Assembly (NCBI RefSeq): GCF_002879855.1
Contig: NZ_PNYB01000017.1
Coordinates: 1-64,000, forward strand
Direction: 5' to 3'
Origin: Trinickia soli
GTDB lineage: Bacteria; Pseudomonadota; Gammaproteobacteria; Burkholderiales; Burkholderiaceae
DNA length: 64,000 bases
Position 1 is the stretch's first letter. The number at the start of each line of letters is the position of its first letter. A program made the position numbers and the translations under genes. Shown piece after piece: positions 44,564 through 54,175 of the stretch. Below the pieces are notes generated by a model. The model had not been told where the DNA came from. It saw only the letters and a program-made list of their open reading frames with translations, and ran no database searches.

Positions 44564-46588
44564 TCATTCGAACGTGTACGTGATGTCGACCGGCTGGCTG
44601 CCGGCCCCGATGCGGACCGTGCGGTGCAGCGGCGTCAATGAGCCATTGCGAATCTCGATGTCGTAGGTACCCGGCGCAAGATTCATCCGCATGAACGGAG
44701 GTGTCACGCCGCGACGCACACCGTCGACGTACACTTCGCCCCACGGATAGATATGGAAGCGCACCGGGACCGTCTGCGGCCGGTCAACCGCTGGCTGAGA
44801 TGCCGCCGCCATCCGCGACGCATCGGCGGGATTCGCCAGATCGCGCTCGGGCCGTTGCATGGCCCGCTGCGGTGCCAGCGACGCGGCAACACCGGTCGAT
44901 CTACCGGGCGTACCGGGCGTACCGGGCGCACCGGGCGCGCTGGCCTCGACTGCCGGGGCAACCACCGCGGCAGCTGGCGCAGACGCAGCTTGCACGACGC
45001 TCTGACCAGGCTCGCTCATCGACGCCGACATCGACGGCGCTGGCGCGGTCGCGCCCGACACGGTCGAAGCCGGCAGATGCTGAAGCGCAACAGCCTGTTG
45101 CGCGACGGCTGGAGCTTGCGCCGCGACCGGGGGCGCCGCGACGGGTGCCTGTATCACGAGACGAAGCAACGCCACTCCGATGACGAGCACCACCGCGACG
45201 ATGAGCGCCGGCCCAACGAGCGTGTTCCAGCGACGCTCGGCGAACGCATGGCGCAGCCGTTTCAGGTGTGCGGACAGATCACGCATCCAAGGAAGGTCAA
45301 TCAGCGCTGTCCGTGTTGGGGCCTCGGCGGAAGCAACGCGATCTGTCGCAGCCGCGGCCGTAGCCGGAGCGGGGGTTGCAGCAGCCGCGGCGAGAGGCTC
45401 GCTGCCTGGGGCACTCGGGACATCTCCCCCCGGCAGCGACGCCTTGGACTGTGCGACGCGTTCGACACTTGCGTACACACTCGCAGCCTGCGCGTTGCCC
45501 TCTGCATCGGCGCGCGTCGGCGTGTTTCGTTCACTGTGCGGCGAAGCTTTCGCGGGCGCGACGCTTTCCGCAACCGTCGGCACGGAAGCCGGATGCCCGC
45601 TGGTCGTCTCGCCAGGCGCATCACCGGGCACGGAAACGAACACCCCCGACGACGCCTCACGCAAGCCGAGCAACTGGGCGAACGCCGCGATCGAATCGGG
45701 CCGATCGTCGATCCGCAAAGCCAACGCTTTGTCGATCGCCGCCAGCACCCGTTGGTTGTACCGCAACTCTTCAGCAAGCGTGCGCGAAGCGAGCGGTTTG
45801 TACTGATCCTGGATGCTGCGTACGACAGCGGCCGGCGGAACTTCGCCCGTGATGAGCGCATAGGCCACCGCGCCCAGTGCATAGATATCGGTCCACGGGC
45901 CTTGTTTGAACGCGGGGTCGTCAGTGTATTGCTCGATCGGTGCGTAACCGGGCTTGAGCATCATCGCGGTTTCATCGACGATATCGCCGATCAGCTTGCG
46001 AGCCGCCCCGAAGTCGAGCAGCACGGGTTTGCCGCCCGGCTGCATCAGGATATTGTCGAGTGCAATGTCGCGATGGAAACACTGCGCGCGGTGCAGCACG
46101 TCGAGCGCTCCAAGCAACGCCGCGAGCATCGACAGCAATTCGGGCTGACCCATCCGCACGTTCTTGTCCGCGAGCTGCTTTAACGTTTGCCCCTCGTAGA
46201 ACGGCATGACCATATACGCGGTGCCGTGGCTCTCCCAGAAATGCAGCACCTTCAGCAGCCCCGGGTGGTCGAACTGCGCCAGCAGCCTGGCTTCATTCAG
46301 AAAAGCCGCGCGCCCGGCATCGAACGCTTGCGCGAAACGCGTCGCGCGCAGCGCGACCGTATAGTCGCCGGCGCGCGCGGCGAGCATCGCGGGCATATAT
46401 TCCTTCACGGCCACGACGCGCTGCAATGTGCGGTCGAACGCGCGATAGACGATGCCGAAACCGCCGACGCCCAGCACCGAGTCGAGCTGGAATTCCCCGA
46501 GCCGATGCCCGTTCGGCAATGGCCGGACGCTGTTCCCGGCGTCGCGATCGGCGCTCGCCACGCCCTCCGCGAATCGCGATTCCGTCAT
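44564..46588 (-). CDS. T6SS-associated Ser/Thr kinase with PEGA domain (PpkA-like)
   Basis: A 674-residue membrane kinase. The cytoplasmic kinase domain carries the P-loop GVGGFGIVYRAF (near residue 41), Lys62 in VVAVKEY, the loop HRDIALDN at 172-179 and DFG at 192-194. A Pro/Ala/Ser-rich linker leads to one membrane helix (GPALIVAVVLVIGVALLRLVI). A periplasmic low-complexity stretch follows, then a C-terminal PEGA domain (YPWGEVYVDGVRRGVTPPFM). In PpkA-type systems the kinase phosphorylates an FHA protein to trigger firing. Here the FHA and phosphatase genes are in the divergent unit. The catalytic-loop Lys of HRDxK is Ala, as in several bacterial RDIA-type kinases. Confidence 0.88.
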   Translation of the reverse strand: MTESRFAEGVASADRDAGNSVRPLPNGHRLGEFQLDSVLGVGGFGIVYRAFDRTLQRVVAVKEYMPAMLAARAGDYTVALRATRFAQAFDAGRAAFLNEARLLAQFDHPGLLKVLHFWESHGTAYMVMPFYEGQTLKQLADKNVRMGQPELLSMLAALLGALDVLHRAQCFHRDIALDNILMQPGGKPVLLDFGAARKLIGDIVDETAMMLKPGYAPIEQYTDDPAFKQGPWTDIYALGAVAYALITGEVPPAAVVRSIQDQYKPLASRTLAEELRYNQRVLAAIDKALALRIDDRPDSIAAFAQLLGLREASSGVFVSVPGDAPGETTSGHPASVPTVAESVAPAKASPHSERNTPTRADAEGNAQAASVYASVERVAQSKASLPGGDVPSAPGSEPLAAAAATPAPATAAAATDRVASAEAPTRTALIDLPWMRDLSAHLKRLRHAFAERRWNTLVGPALIVAVVLVIGVALLRLVIQAPVAAPPVAAQAPAVAQQAVALQHLPASTVSGATAPAPSMSASMSEPGQSVVQAASAPAAAVVAPAVEASAPGAPGTPGTPGRSTGVAASLAPQRAMQRPERDLANPADASRMAAASQPAVDRPQTVPVRFHIYPWGEVYVDGVRRGVTPPFMRMNLAPGTYDIEIRNGSLTPLHRTVRIGAGSQPVDITYTFE
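44903..44938. repeat. Four tandem 9-bp units in the kinase gene
   Basis: ACCGGGCGT or ACCGGGCGC occurs four times without gaps at 44903-44938. In the protein this gives consecutive Pro-Gly-Thr/Ala triplets in the periplasmic linker between the membrane helix and the PEGA domain. Such in-frame units can change copy number and so linker length. Confidence 0.85.
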
Positions 46589-46654
46589 CTGACTGCCCTC
46601 CGTCTCTCACTGCGATGAACACGCGACACACGGCTTGCGTCGCGCCACATCGGT

Positions 46655-47308
46655 CTACTCGATGCGCTGCGCGCCTTCGCCGAACAAGCGCCGAAACAAC
46701 GCACGGTCCAACGGCCCCGTATGCACGCCCGTCCGCGAGGGCGCGTGGGCCGCTTCGTGCGTCCACCAAAAGCTCGTCGCGCCATAGGGGTCGAAGCTCG
46801 CCAACACGTTCGACCATCCTCCTTGCGCGGCCGGCGACGGCGGCGGTGTACCCGGCGACCCGGCCTGCGCGGCCAATGCCGCATCGAACTGCTCCGCACC
46901 GTGCGCGTGTTCGATCGCGTCGGTCACCGCCTTGGCCATCGGCCCGAGACGCGCAAGCGCGACACGGCCCCAGTGCGGCGAATAGTCGGACGCGCTCATT
47001 GCATCGGCGACGACAAGCGGGTAATCACGCCCGACACGATCGTGACTGGGCCCAAGACAGCCGAACTGAACCCACCCTTCGCTCGTGCCGGCAGGAATCG
47101 CGAACGACCAGACCGGCGCCTGTGCGTACCCTCGCCCGAACGTCTCACGCCACGCTTCGTGCAACGCTGCCATCCCCTGCGCAAGCCAACGCTCCCAGCC
47201 CTGCGCAAGCGCACGCGGCATGCGTCGATTGACGAAATCGCCAGCGCCAGGCAACTTGCCGTACCAACCAGGCAGCGTCGGGCGCTCGCTTGCACAGATA
47301 TCCTTCAT
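46655..47308 (-). CDS. tagF: T6SS accessory repressor TagF
   Basis: A 217-residue TagF/ImpM-type protein. The family opening WYGKLPGAGDFVNRRMPRALAQGWERWLAQGM is clear, as is VWSFAIPAGTSEGWVQFGCLGPSHDRVGRDYPL. TagF proteins block T6SS assembly post-translationally and are sometimes fused to PppA phosphatase; here they are separate genes. The start overlaps the tssM stop by ATGA. A 66-bp gap separates it from the kinase gene downstream. Confidence 0.9.
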   Translation of the reverse strand: MKDICASERPTLPGWYGKLPGAGDFVNRRMPRALAQGWERWLAQGMAALHEAWRETFGRGYAQAPVWSFAIPAGTSEGWVQFGCLGPSHDRVGRDYPLVVADAMSASDYSPHWGRVALARLGPMAKAVTDAIEHAHGAEQFDAALAAQAGSPGTPPPSPAAQGGWSNVLASFDPYGATSFWWTHEAAHAPSRTGVHTGPLDRALFRRLFGEGAQRIE

Positions 47309-50300
47309 GATTTCGCCGGGCACGTGAACGCCTCCAGTTGCGGAAGTCGAAACGGATTGCGGACCGAATCGGCCGTCACTTGCATCGCAAACGATTTATG
47401 GCCCAGCGAAAAGCTCGCAATCATCTGCTCGGACCCACGGCCGGCGCCTGTCGACGCACGGTCGAACATCCGCAGCAACGCCCACGGCCCCGACACGACG
47501 AAGCCATCAGTCGCCCCCGATAGATCCGTGATCTGCAGACGCACCTGATTGGTGCCGCCCGGCCCTGGCCATTTCACAGTGATCGGCGCTTGCGGCCCAT
47601 GCGCATAGCGCACGACTTGCCCGTCGACATCGAGCACCCACTCCGACAGGGTGGGATCCATATCGAGCGGTTTGATCTGCACCGTGATCGACGGATCGTG
47701 TGCAGCGCCTGGGAAAAACGTATCGCGTATGACGGCCGCGTTTTGAAACGAGCTGACGAACGGCGCGCCCCCTCCGCCGACGAACTGCCACGGTTGCGCA
47801 TTCGTATCGACATGCCCTTGCAGGTTCTTCTGAAAAAAATCGTCCATCATGCCGCCCGGTGCGAACAAGCGTGCAAAGTCGCCGGGCGTCACATCGATTG
47901 CGGAGCCGCGTGCAAACGGGTAGCGGCCCGAGATCGCCTGCCGGCAGAACTGGCCGATATTGGCTGAAGCGCTTTGCACGATGTTCCGGTCCTGCACGCT
48001 CGTCACGCTGCCCTGTGCGGCGTCGCTGAGTTCGACCAGCATTTGCCGAAACGGCGTTGGCGTGCGGCCGGCCGCCGCACGCAATCGATCGGGGGCGTCG
48101 GAAGGCGGAGGCGCCGCGCCGCCGCGAAGCGCCGAATCAGCCGCGTTCAGATAGATATAGACGGCGTCGATCTGCTTGATGAGGTCGCTCATCGGCGCCG
48201 CCGCACTGGAGGAATCGCGCGCCGTGAGTTCCCGCACGCCGGCGAAGTGTGCATCGACGACCGATTCGGGCTCGCTCGCATCGGTCGTAGCGGTGCTGCT
48301 CGCCGTTTGCTGATCACCGAAGATCTGGGCGAGCGATTCGCGCGCACCGTTGAACTTGTCCTGCGCTTGCGCGGTAAGGCCATGTGCCGGATTACCGTTC
48401 GGCACGAGCGACACCTCGTGTGCCAGCGCATTGGCGAACCGCTGCAGCGGCGAGTCTTGCGACGACAGCAAGCGCGCAACCTGCGTCGCCTGCGCGAGCG
48501 TGCTCATATCCTGCAGCCGCAGGTCAGCGAGGTAATCGTCCCAAACCCTCATGTAATCATCGAAGTAGAGCGAACGCACATTGTTGGCGAGCGTCTGCGC
48601 CGTGGCTGGCGTCAGTGCTTCCGTTTGCTTCGCACCCAACACCCACGCTTGCTCGCGCGCGAACGCATCGACCGCCTGATCGACGCGGCGATCGAATACA
48701 TTCCAATATCCGTCGAAAGTCCAGAGCCCGGGCACACCCGCGTTCAAGCTTGCGCCGCTTTGCCGGCGAAAGACGAGCGCAGCATCGGCGCCCGCCATCC
48801 GGGACGCATCGGCGTCGTACTGTGCCGCGGCCGGTCGCAAGGTGCGCGCGAGTTGCACATAGAGACGTTGCGCAAACGTCAAGCGCAAGAGAGCGTCACG
48901 CGTGCGTGCAACGAGCGCGCTGTCGCGTGCGAATGGCGACGACACCACGCGCCCCGAAAACAACGCGGCAATGTGAGCACGCAGCGCATCGCGTTGGGCC
49001 GCCGTGAAACCGCGGGGCAGCGAGGGGGCATTCTCGAGATCGAGCACCGCCTCGATGAACACCGGATCATAGTGCGCGCTGTCGTACAACATCAGGTACG
49101 CCTTGAGCGCCTGGTATGCGTATGCGGGATCATTGGCGGGCGCATTGCGCACCGCTGCTTCGAGCTTGCGCGCGGCAAGCGGCAGCAACAGTTCGTCAAG
49201 CGCCCGGTGATAGACGTTATCGGCCGCGGACTGCAGTTTGTCGCCCTGAAACAGCCCCCAGCGATAACGCATGGCGGGGTTGTCGGGATCGACGTCATTG
49301 GCCTTCGCGATGTTCCGAATGGCATCGAGCACGGGTAGCGCGTGCGCGATGTCTTCCGCGTTGGTGGCCGTCGTGTTCAGCAAGCGCTGGTCGATCGCGG
49401 GCACGCGCGCCGTCACCTCGTTGACGTAGACCCGATTGCGCCAATAGCTGCCGATCCAACCGAACAGCAAAAGTGCGCACAGCAACGCAAGCAAGCCGTA
49501 CCCTGCCGTGGCGATCACGCGCCTGCGCTGATACCAACGCAGATCCGCGCCCGCCAGCGCGGCTTCATTGAAGATGAGATCCTGCAGCAACGCCTTCAGA
49601 AAGAAACTCTTTCCGCCAGGCATCGCCTGCGCCACGGGCGGGACCGGATCGATGCGCAAGAAACGCTTGATGCCGCCCATCACACGGTCGAAAACCGTGC
49701 CCTCCTGCGTGCCGCTCGTGAGATACACGCCGCGCAACGGCGGCATCGAAGCAAACTTCGAATGCGAGAACACCTGCTCGATGAATTGACCCAGGACCTC
49801 GTGCAACCCTGCGAACTGCTGGGGCAGTGAATAGATGAGATCGCGCCGGTACGTGTCGGGCTCCGCGCTCAACAGCTCCGGCAACGCCTCGTTCAACCGC
49901 CGATGCAAAAGCCGATATTCGCGGTCGAAGGCGGCGCGCAGATCGAAACCCGGCGCGCCGGCCTCGGCCAACGGGAAAGTGAAGCCCCACACCTGGGTAC
50001 GTTCAGCACGCCCCAGGTTCGCGAAGTATTCGGAAAATCCGGCCAGCAGGTCGGCTTTCGTGACCAGCACGTATACTGGAAGCCGAATTCCAAGCTCGGC
50101 GCGCAACTCCTGCAAACGCTTGCGCAAAGACATCGCATGTTCGGTGCGCTCCACTTCCGACGCCCCCAGCAGATCCGACACGCTGATCGTCAACAACGCA
50201 CCGTTGAGCGGCTGCTTCGCGCGATACTTTTTGAGTAATCCCAAGAACCCTTTCCATTCATCCTCGTCGAGCACGCGATTGCTCTCGTGCGTCGTATACC

Positions 50301-50925
50301 GGCCGGCCGTGTCGATCAGCACCGCCTCGTTCGTGAACCACCAATCGCAATGGCGCGTGCCGCCCACGCCGCGCACGGCCGCACGACCGAACTGCTCCGC
50401 CAGCGGAAAGCTGAGCCCCGAGTTGACGAGCGCCGTCGTCTTGCCGGACCCCGGCGCGCCGATGAACACATACCAGGGCAATTCATACAGATAGCGCCTC
50501 GTCATTGCGTCGAACCAATGCGATAGCGCACCCCCACGTTGGGCGGCGTGGCCGAGCCGAACCGTCTTCAACAGGCGGGCGGCCTCGTCGAAGCGATTAC
50601 GCAGCTCCTCCACATGCGGCGCCTGCTCGGTCTCCCGCGCAGCCGGTTGAGCTTGCCCACCTTGAAGCTGCGCCAGCAACTGCGCGTTCACGCGTGCCGC
50701 GCGCCAGCGCAAGAGCGTCGCACGCGCCACACATAGGCCAACGATGGCGACGATGACGATCAGCCGTGCCGCAACGCCTTCCAGCGGTCGATAGACGCCG
50801 ATCGCCACGAGCGGACCGATCAGCCAGATGGCAGCGGCCAACGCAAGAAGGCCGACGACGATCCAGATTCGACGATTCATGAGGGCATGCGCAACGCGCG
50901 CCGTCATTGCCTTGGACGCGGTCAT
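47305..50925 (-). CDS. tssM: Type VI membrane complex protein TssM (IcmF)
   Basis: A 1206-residue inner-membrane protein. The N-terminus has two membrane helices (IWIVVGLLALAAAIWLIGP; LIVIVAIVGLCVA). The cytoplasmic NTPase-like domain follows with Walker A GAPGSGKTTAL and FTNEAVLIDTAGRY. A third helix (GYGLLALLCALLLFGWIG) precedes the large periplasmic region ending in the IcmF C-terminal domain (WPGPGGTNQVRLQI). The start at 50925 overlaps the tssL stop by ATGA; the upstream 68-codon extension is not used. It contacts TssJ and TssL. Confidence 0.95.
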   Translation of the reverse strand: MTASKAMTARVAHALMNRRIWIVVGLLALAAAIWLIGPLVAIGVYRPLEGVAARLIVIVAIVGLCVARATLLRWRAARVNAQLLAQLQGGQAQPAARETEQAPHVEELRNRFDEAARLLKTVRLGHAAQRGGALSHWFDAMTRRYLYELPWYVFIGAPGSGKTTALVNSGLSFPLAEQFGRAAVRGVGGTRHCDWWFTNEAVLIDTAGRYTTHESNRVLDEDEWKGFLGLLKKYRAKQPLNGALLTISVSDLLGASEVERTEHAMSLRKRLQELRAELGIRLPVYVLVTKADLLAGFSEYFANLGRAERTQVWGFTFPLAEAGAPGFDLRAAFDREYRLLHRRLNEALPELLSAEPDTYRRDLIYSLPQQFAGLHEVLGQFIEQVFSHSKFASMPPLRGVYLTSGTQEGTVFDRVMGGIKRFLRIDPVPPVAQAMPGGKSFFLKALLQDLIFNEAALAGADLRWYQRRRVIATAGYGLLALLCALLLFGWIGSYWRNRVYVNEVTARVPAIDQRLLNTTATNAEDIAHALPVLDAIRNIAKANDVDPDNPAMRYRWGLFQGDKLQSAADNVYHRALDELLLPLAARKLEAAVRNAPANDPAYAYQALKAYLMLYDSAHYDPVFIEAVLDLENAPSLPRGFTAAQRDALRAHIAALFSGRVVSSPFARDSALVARTRDALLRLTFAQRLYVQLARTLRPAAAQYDADASRMAGADAALVFRRQSGASLNAGVPGLWTFDGYWNVFDRRVDQAVDAFAREQAWVLGAKQTEALTPATAQTLANNVRSLYFDDYMRVWDDYLADLRLQDMSTLAQATQVARLLSSQDSPLQRFANALAHEVSLVPNGNPAHGLTAQAQDKFNGARESLAQIFGDQQTASSTATTDASEPESVVDAHFAGVRELTARDSSSAAAPMSDLIKQIDAVYIYLNAADSALRGGAAPPPSDAPDRLRAAAGRTPTPFRQMLVELSDAAQGSVTSVQDRNIVQSASANIGQFCRQAISGRYPFARGSAIDVTPGDFARLFAPGGMMDDFFQKNLQGHVDTNAQPWQFVGGGGAPFVSSFQNAAVIRDTFFPGAAHDPSITVQIKPLDMDPTLSEWVLDVDGQVVRYAHGPQAPITVKWPGPGGTNQVRLQITDLSGATDGFVVSGPWALLRMFDRASTGAGRGSEQMIASFSLGHKSFAMQVTADSVRNPFRLPQLEAFTCPAKS

Positions 50926-52256
50926 GGTTGCGCTCCTGTCGCCGCGGCTTGCGGCGCGGCCAGCAGCGTGATCTCGACGCGTCGATTGCGCGCGCGGTTG
51001 GCGGGAGAGTCGTTCGGCGCAACCGGGTCGCTTTGGGCGCGGCCTTCCGCGCGCATGCGCCCGGGATCGCTGAGGCGGCTCGCAAGCAATCGCGCAACCG
51101 ACTGGGCCCGTTCTAACGAAAGATTCCAATTGGACGGAAAGCGTGCCGTATGCACGGGGACATCGTCGGTATAGCCCGCCACGACGATATTGCCGGGTAC
51201 GCGTTCGAGCGCTTCCCCGATGCGATCCAGCACAGGTTGATAGCGATCGATGACCGAAGTCGAGCCCGATTCGAACAATCCGTCGCCGCGCAATACGACC
51301 ACGCTGCGGTCGGCTTCATCGCGTACCTGCACGAGCCCGGCCTGGATCTGCGGTTCGAGAAAACCGGCGAGCCGCGGTGCGGGGGGCGCCTGCACCGGGG
51401 CCGGCGCGCTCACTTGTTGTCGCAGCTTCGGGATCGACAGACGATCGATCATCGCGAAGGCGCGATCCGAGCGAGCAGCCAACGAAAGATCGAGTCCGAC
51501 GAACAGACCGAAACCCAGCAAAACGACGAGCGCGCCGAAGGCCCAGATCGGCACCCCATAGCGGCCCGGGCGCTCGCGCGCGATCAGCGCGTCGCGCCAA
51601 TGCGGCGAAAGCGCAGGATCGAACTCGCCGCGCTCGCCGCGAATCGTGCGCGCCAGACGTTGACGCAACTCGTCGAGCTGCGCGCGCCCATTGTCGAGCA
51701 CGCGATAGCGCCCTTCGAACCCCAGCGCCAGACAGTAATAGAGCAGTTCGAGCAGCGCGAGATGCTCACGCGGACGCTGCATCGATCGATCGAGCACCTC
51801 GAAGAATTTTTCGCCGCCCCATGCTTCGTTGTGGAACGCGACGAGCAAGCTGTCGGCAGACCAATTCGCCGCGCCGCCCCATGGCGTCAACGCGGCCGCT
51901 TCGTCGAGCGCGGTGCATAGGCAGTAGCGCGCCGCGCCGATTTGTTCGGCGCTGACCCCCGCCTGTCGCGCGCGCACCTCGAACTCACGCACCTGTGAGG
52001 CCAAATGCTCGCGCAACCAACCCGGATTCGGATGATGCACCGTGTAGCGAATCTGCGGCACCAGGTTGAGCAACGGATTCGCAGCGGCCACGAGCGGGTT
52101 GCGATCGTCCGCGACATCGACCATGGAGGCCGTAGCAGCCGACTCGGCCTCGTTCTCCACGAACGGCCTCGCCTCGCGTGCGAATGGCACCCGATTGGCG
52201 TCCAGCGTGGCGAATGCGCCGTGTTGGCTCGGAATGGGATCGTTCACTTGACTCAT
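50922..52256 (-). CDS. tssL: Type VI membrane complex protein TssL with OmpA-like domain
   Basis: A 444-residue DotU-type protein. The cytoplasmic DotU domain covers ANPLLNLVPQIRYTVHHP to RYCLCTALDEAAALTPWG and LLYYCLALGFEGRYRV. One membrane helix follows (VPIWAFGALVVLLGFGLFVGL). The periplasmic end is an OmpA/MotB peptidoglycan-binding domain (GYTDDVPVHTARFPSNWNLSLERAQSVARLL; NRARNRRVEI). The fused domain anchors the complex to the cell wall, so no separate TagL is needed. Confidence 0.95.
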   Translation of the reverse strand: MSQVNDPIPSQHGAFATLDANRVPFAREARPFVENEAESAATASMVDVADDRNPLVAAANPLLNLVPQIRYTVHHPNPGWLREHLASQVREFEVRARQAGVSAEQIGAARYCLCTALDEAAALTPWGGAANWSADSLLVAFHNEAWGGEKFFEVLDRSMQRPREHLALLELLYYCLALGFEGRYRVLDNGRAQLDELRQRLARTIRGERGEFDPALSPHWRDALIARERPGRYGVPIWAFGALVVLLGFGLFVGLDLSLAARSDRAFAMIDRLSIPKLRQQVSAPAPVQAPPAPRLAGFLEPQIQAGLVQVRDEADRSVVVLRGDGLFESGSTSVIDRYQPVLDRIGEALERVPGNIVVAGYTDDVPVHTARFPSNWNLSLERAQSVARLLASRLSDPGRMRAEGRAQSDPVAPNDSPANRARNRRVEITLLAAPQAAATGAQP

Positions 52257-52271
52257 ATCGAACTCGCGGCG

Positions 52272-53642
52272 CTAGCCCCGGATGGCCCACAACTCCATGG
52301 CCAGCCCAGGGAAATCTCCGGCAAGATGCAGGGCAAGCCCGGCAGAGCGATCGAGCTGGCGCCACAATTGAGCCCCTTTATCCACTTCGAAGTAAGTGCA
52401 GCCGGCGTGGTACGGAATCTGTCTCGGCGCGGCCGGTAATGCACGCACGGCGATGCCGGGAAGCTGCAGATGCATCAGATCGACGATGCGCTCGACGGGG
52501 CCCAGCTTGATTTGTGTCGGAAAGCGCGAACGAATCGTATCGGCCGGCATATCAGCCCGTATGGCCAGGATGAAGCCTGCTTGCTCGCGCAGCTCCGTAT
52601 CGGGTATGACCGCGACGCGCACGCCGTTGCCGCCGTCTTGCAGCGCGATTTGCAGCGCGCCGCGATCGAGCACCGTCGATAGCGACCGGCGCAATTCGTC
52701 GAGCAACTCGCCGAAGCATGTGCGCAGATCGTCATGTTCGTAGGCCGCCAACGCGCGCGGCCGTCTGGTGTCCGGCATGAACGTCGCGAAGTCGCAGGCG
52801 AGCTTGAGCCATTCGCGAAACAGCGTTTCCGGATGCAGCCGGGGTATGTGTTCTGTGTGCCATGCCACCGCGAGATAGCGGTTCACGAGCTGCAGAAGCA
52901 AAAAATCGGCGACTTCGGAAACGCCCGCCCGGCCAGGTTCCGCAAGTCGATCGGCCAGCACTTCGCTGCGCTGTTCGAGCAGCCGCTGCAACTCGCGCAT
53001 GTAATTGGACAACACGGGATCGGCATGCGCATCGAGCATGGGCGGAATGTAGCCGTCATCGAGCACCAGTTGTCGATCCCCGCGCCGCTCGACCACGCGC
53101 AACACGCCCAACGTTTGCCAGTCGTCGCCGGCGTCGGCCTCGAGCATCAACCTGAGGCGCAGCCGCCCCAACTGCACGAGCGCGGGCTCGAGCCCAATGT
53201 CGTTGACATCGGCAATCTCGCTCTCATGCACGACGTAACGCGCGAGCGGAGCGGCGGGATCCTGGCCGAACGAGACTTCGATACCGTCTCCGCGCCGGGC
53301 CGGTAGCGCGAGCACGACCGCGGCATCCTTGACGTCGTGTCCGATCTCGAGCGCTTGCGGTGCCTCCTCGGCGCGCGCGAAATCGAACGGCGTGCCGTCG
53401 GGCATGACCCCGGCCGCCGAGACGAGCGCGATCTTGCCCTGCGCGAGCGCTTCAGGGTCGATGCTCAACGATGCGAAGCCCCAGTGGAAACATTGCATCG
53501 GCGCGCAGCGCAGATGCACATAGCGCTCGAAATAGCGTTCGAGCTGCTGAAAGTGTTGAGGCCGAAGGAACATGCCTTCCGACCATACGACGCGTTCGCG
53601 CAATGACGGCGCGGCAAGTAGCGAAATGGCGATCTCGTTCAT
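52272..53642 (-). CDS. tssK: Type VI baseplate-membrane connector TssK
   Basis: A 456-residue TssK (ImpJ/VasE). The opening RVVWSEGMFLRPQHFQQLERYFE is the family signature. Later segments such as LLLQLVNRYLAVAWHTEHIPRLHPETLFREW and GCTYFEVDKGAQLWRQLDRSAGLALHLAGDFPGL also match. The start overlaps the tssJ stop by ATGA. It trimerises and links the baseplate to TssL/TssM. Confidence 0.95.
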   Translation of the reverse strand: MNEIAISLLAAPSLRERVVWSEGMFLRPQHFQQLERYFERYVHLRCAPMQCFHWGFASLSIDPEALAQGKIALVSAAGVMPDGTPFDFARAEEAPQALEIGHDVKDAAVVLALPARRGDGIEVSFGQDPAAPLARYVVHESEIADVNDIGLEPALVQLGRLRLRLMLEADAGDDWQTLGVLRVVERRGDRQLVLDDGYIPPMLDAHADPVLSNYMRELQRLLEQRSEVLADRLAEPGRAGVSEVADFLLLQLVNRYLAVAWHTEHIPRLHPETLFREWLKLACDFATFMPDTRRPRALAAYEHDDLRTCFGELLDELRRSLSTVLDRGALQIALQDGGNGVRVAVIPDTELREQAGFILAIRADMPADTIRSRFPTQIKLGPVERIVDLMHLQLPGIAVRALPAAPRQIPYHAGCTYFEVDKGAQLWRQLDRSAGLALHLAGDFPGLAMELWAIRG

Positions 53643-54175
53643 TGACCTCTGCCGTCTTGATCCAGCGGCTCCAATCCATCGTTTCGCACGGCAATCACCA
53701 AGCGCATCTCATGCGGCGATGTTTGCCAGAATTTGAGCAGGTTCGTGTGCTTGGCCGTCGGCAGGGCAATCATCGACTTCCATCGGCTCTTTTCGAGGGT
53801 GCGATATCCGGCCACCAGCCCCAGTTGCTGTACTGTTGCATCGCCTGCGTAATGCAGCGTGCGCGACTCTCCCGGCCTGAGCACAAATCGATCGACGCCC
53901 GCCAGATCTCCGCCCAACGCCTGCTCCGGCCTGTCCTGGAGCGAAAAATAATCGGCCCGCTGAAAGCCGTCTCCCGACTTCAAGCGAAATACCTCGACGG
54001 CAATCGGCGTCGGCCGTCGCCACCCATCTGGATTGATATCCGGCGCAACCTGCAGCGTGACCGAATAAGGAACCGATATCGATCGCTCAGTGGCTGCGCA
54101 ACCTGAAATCAATGCAACAAAGGCGAAGAGGCAAGCGAATAAGCGAACCTGGTTCGCTTTCGAGACCCAATCCAT
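53639..54175 (-). CDS. tssJ: Type VI outer-membrane lipoprotein TssJ
   Basis: A 178-residue lipoprotein. The start at 54175 (MDWVSKANQVRLFACLFAFVALISGC) gives a signal with lipobox LISGC. The mature part shows the transthyretin-like TssJ pattern (VTLQVAPDINPDGWRRPTPIAVEVFRL; GFQRADYFSLQDRPEQALG). The 32-codon upstream extension is AT-rich and untranslated in my reading. It is the first gene of the minus-strand T6SS operon. Confidence 0.92.
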   Translation of the reverse strand: MDWVSKANQVRLFACLFAFVALISGCAATERSISVPYSVTLQVAPDINPDGWRRPTPIAVEVFRLKSGDGFQRADYFSLQDRPEQALGGDLAGVDRFVLRPGESRTLHYAGDATVQQLGLVAGYRTLEKSRWKSMIALPTAKHTNLLKFWQTSPHEMRLVIAVRNDGLEPLDQDGRGQ

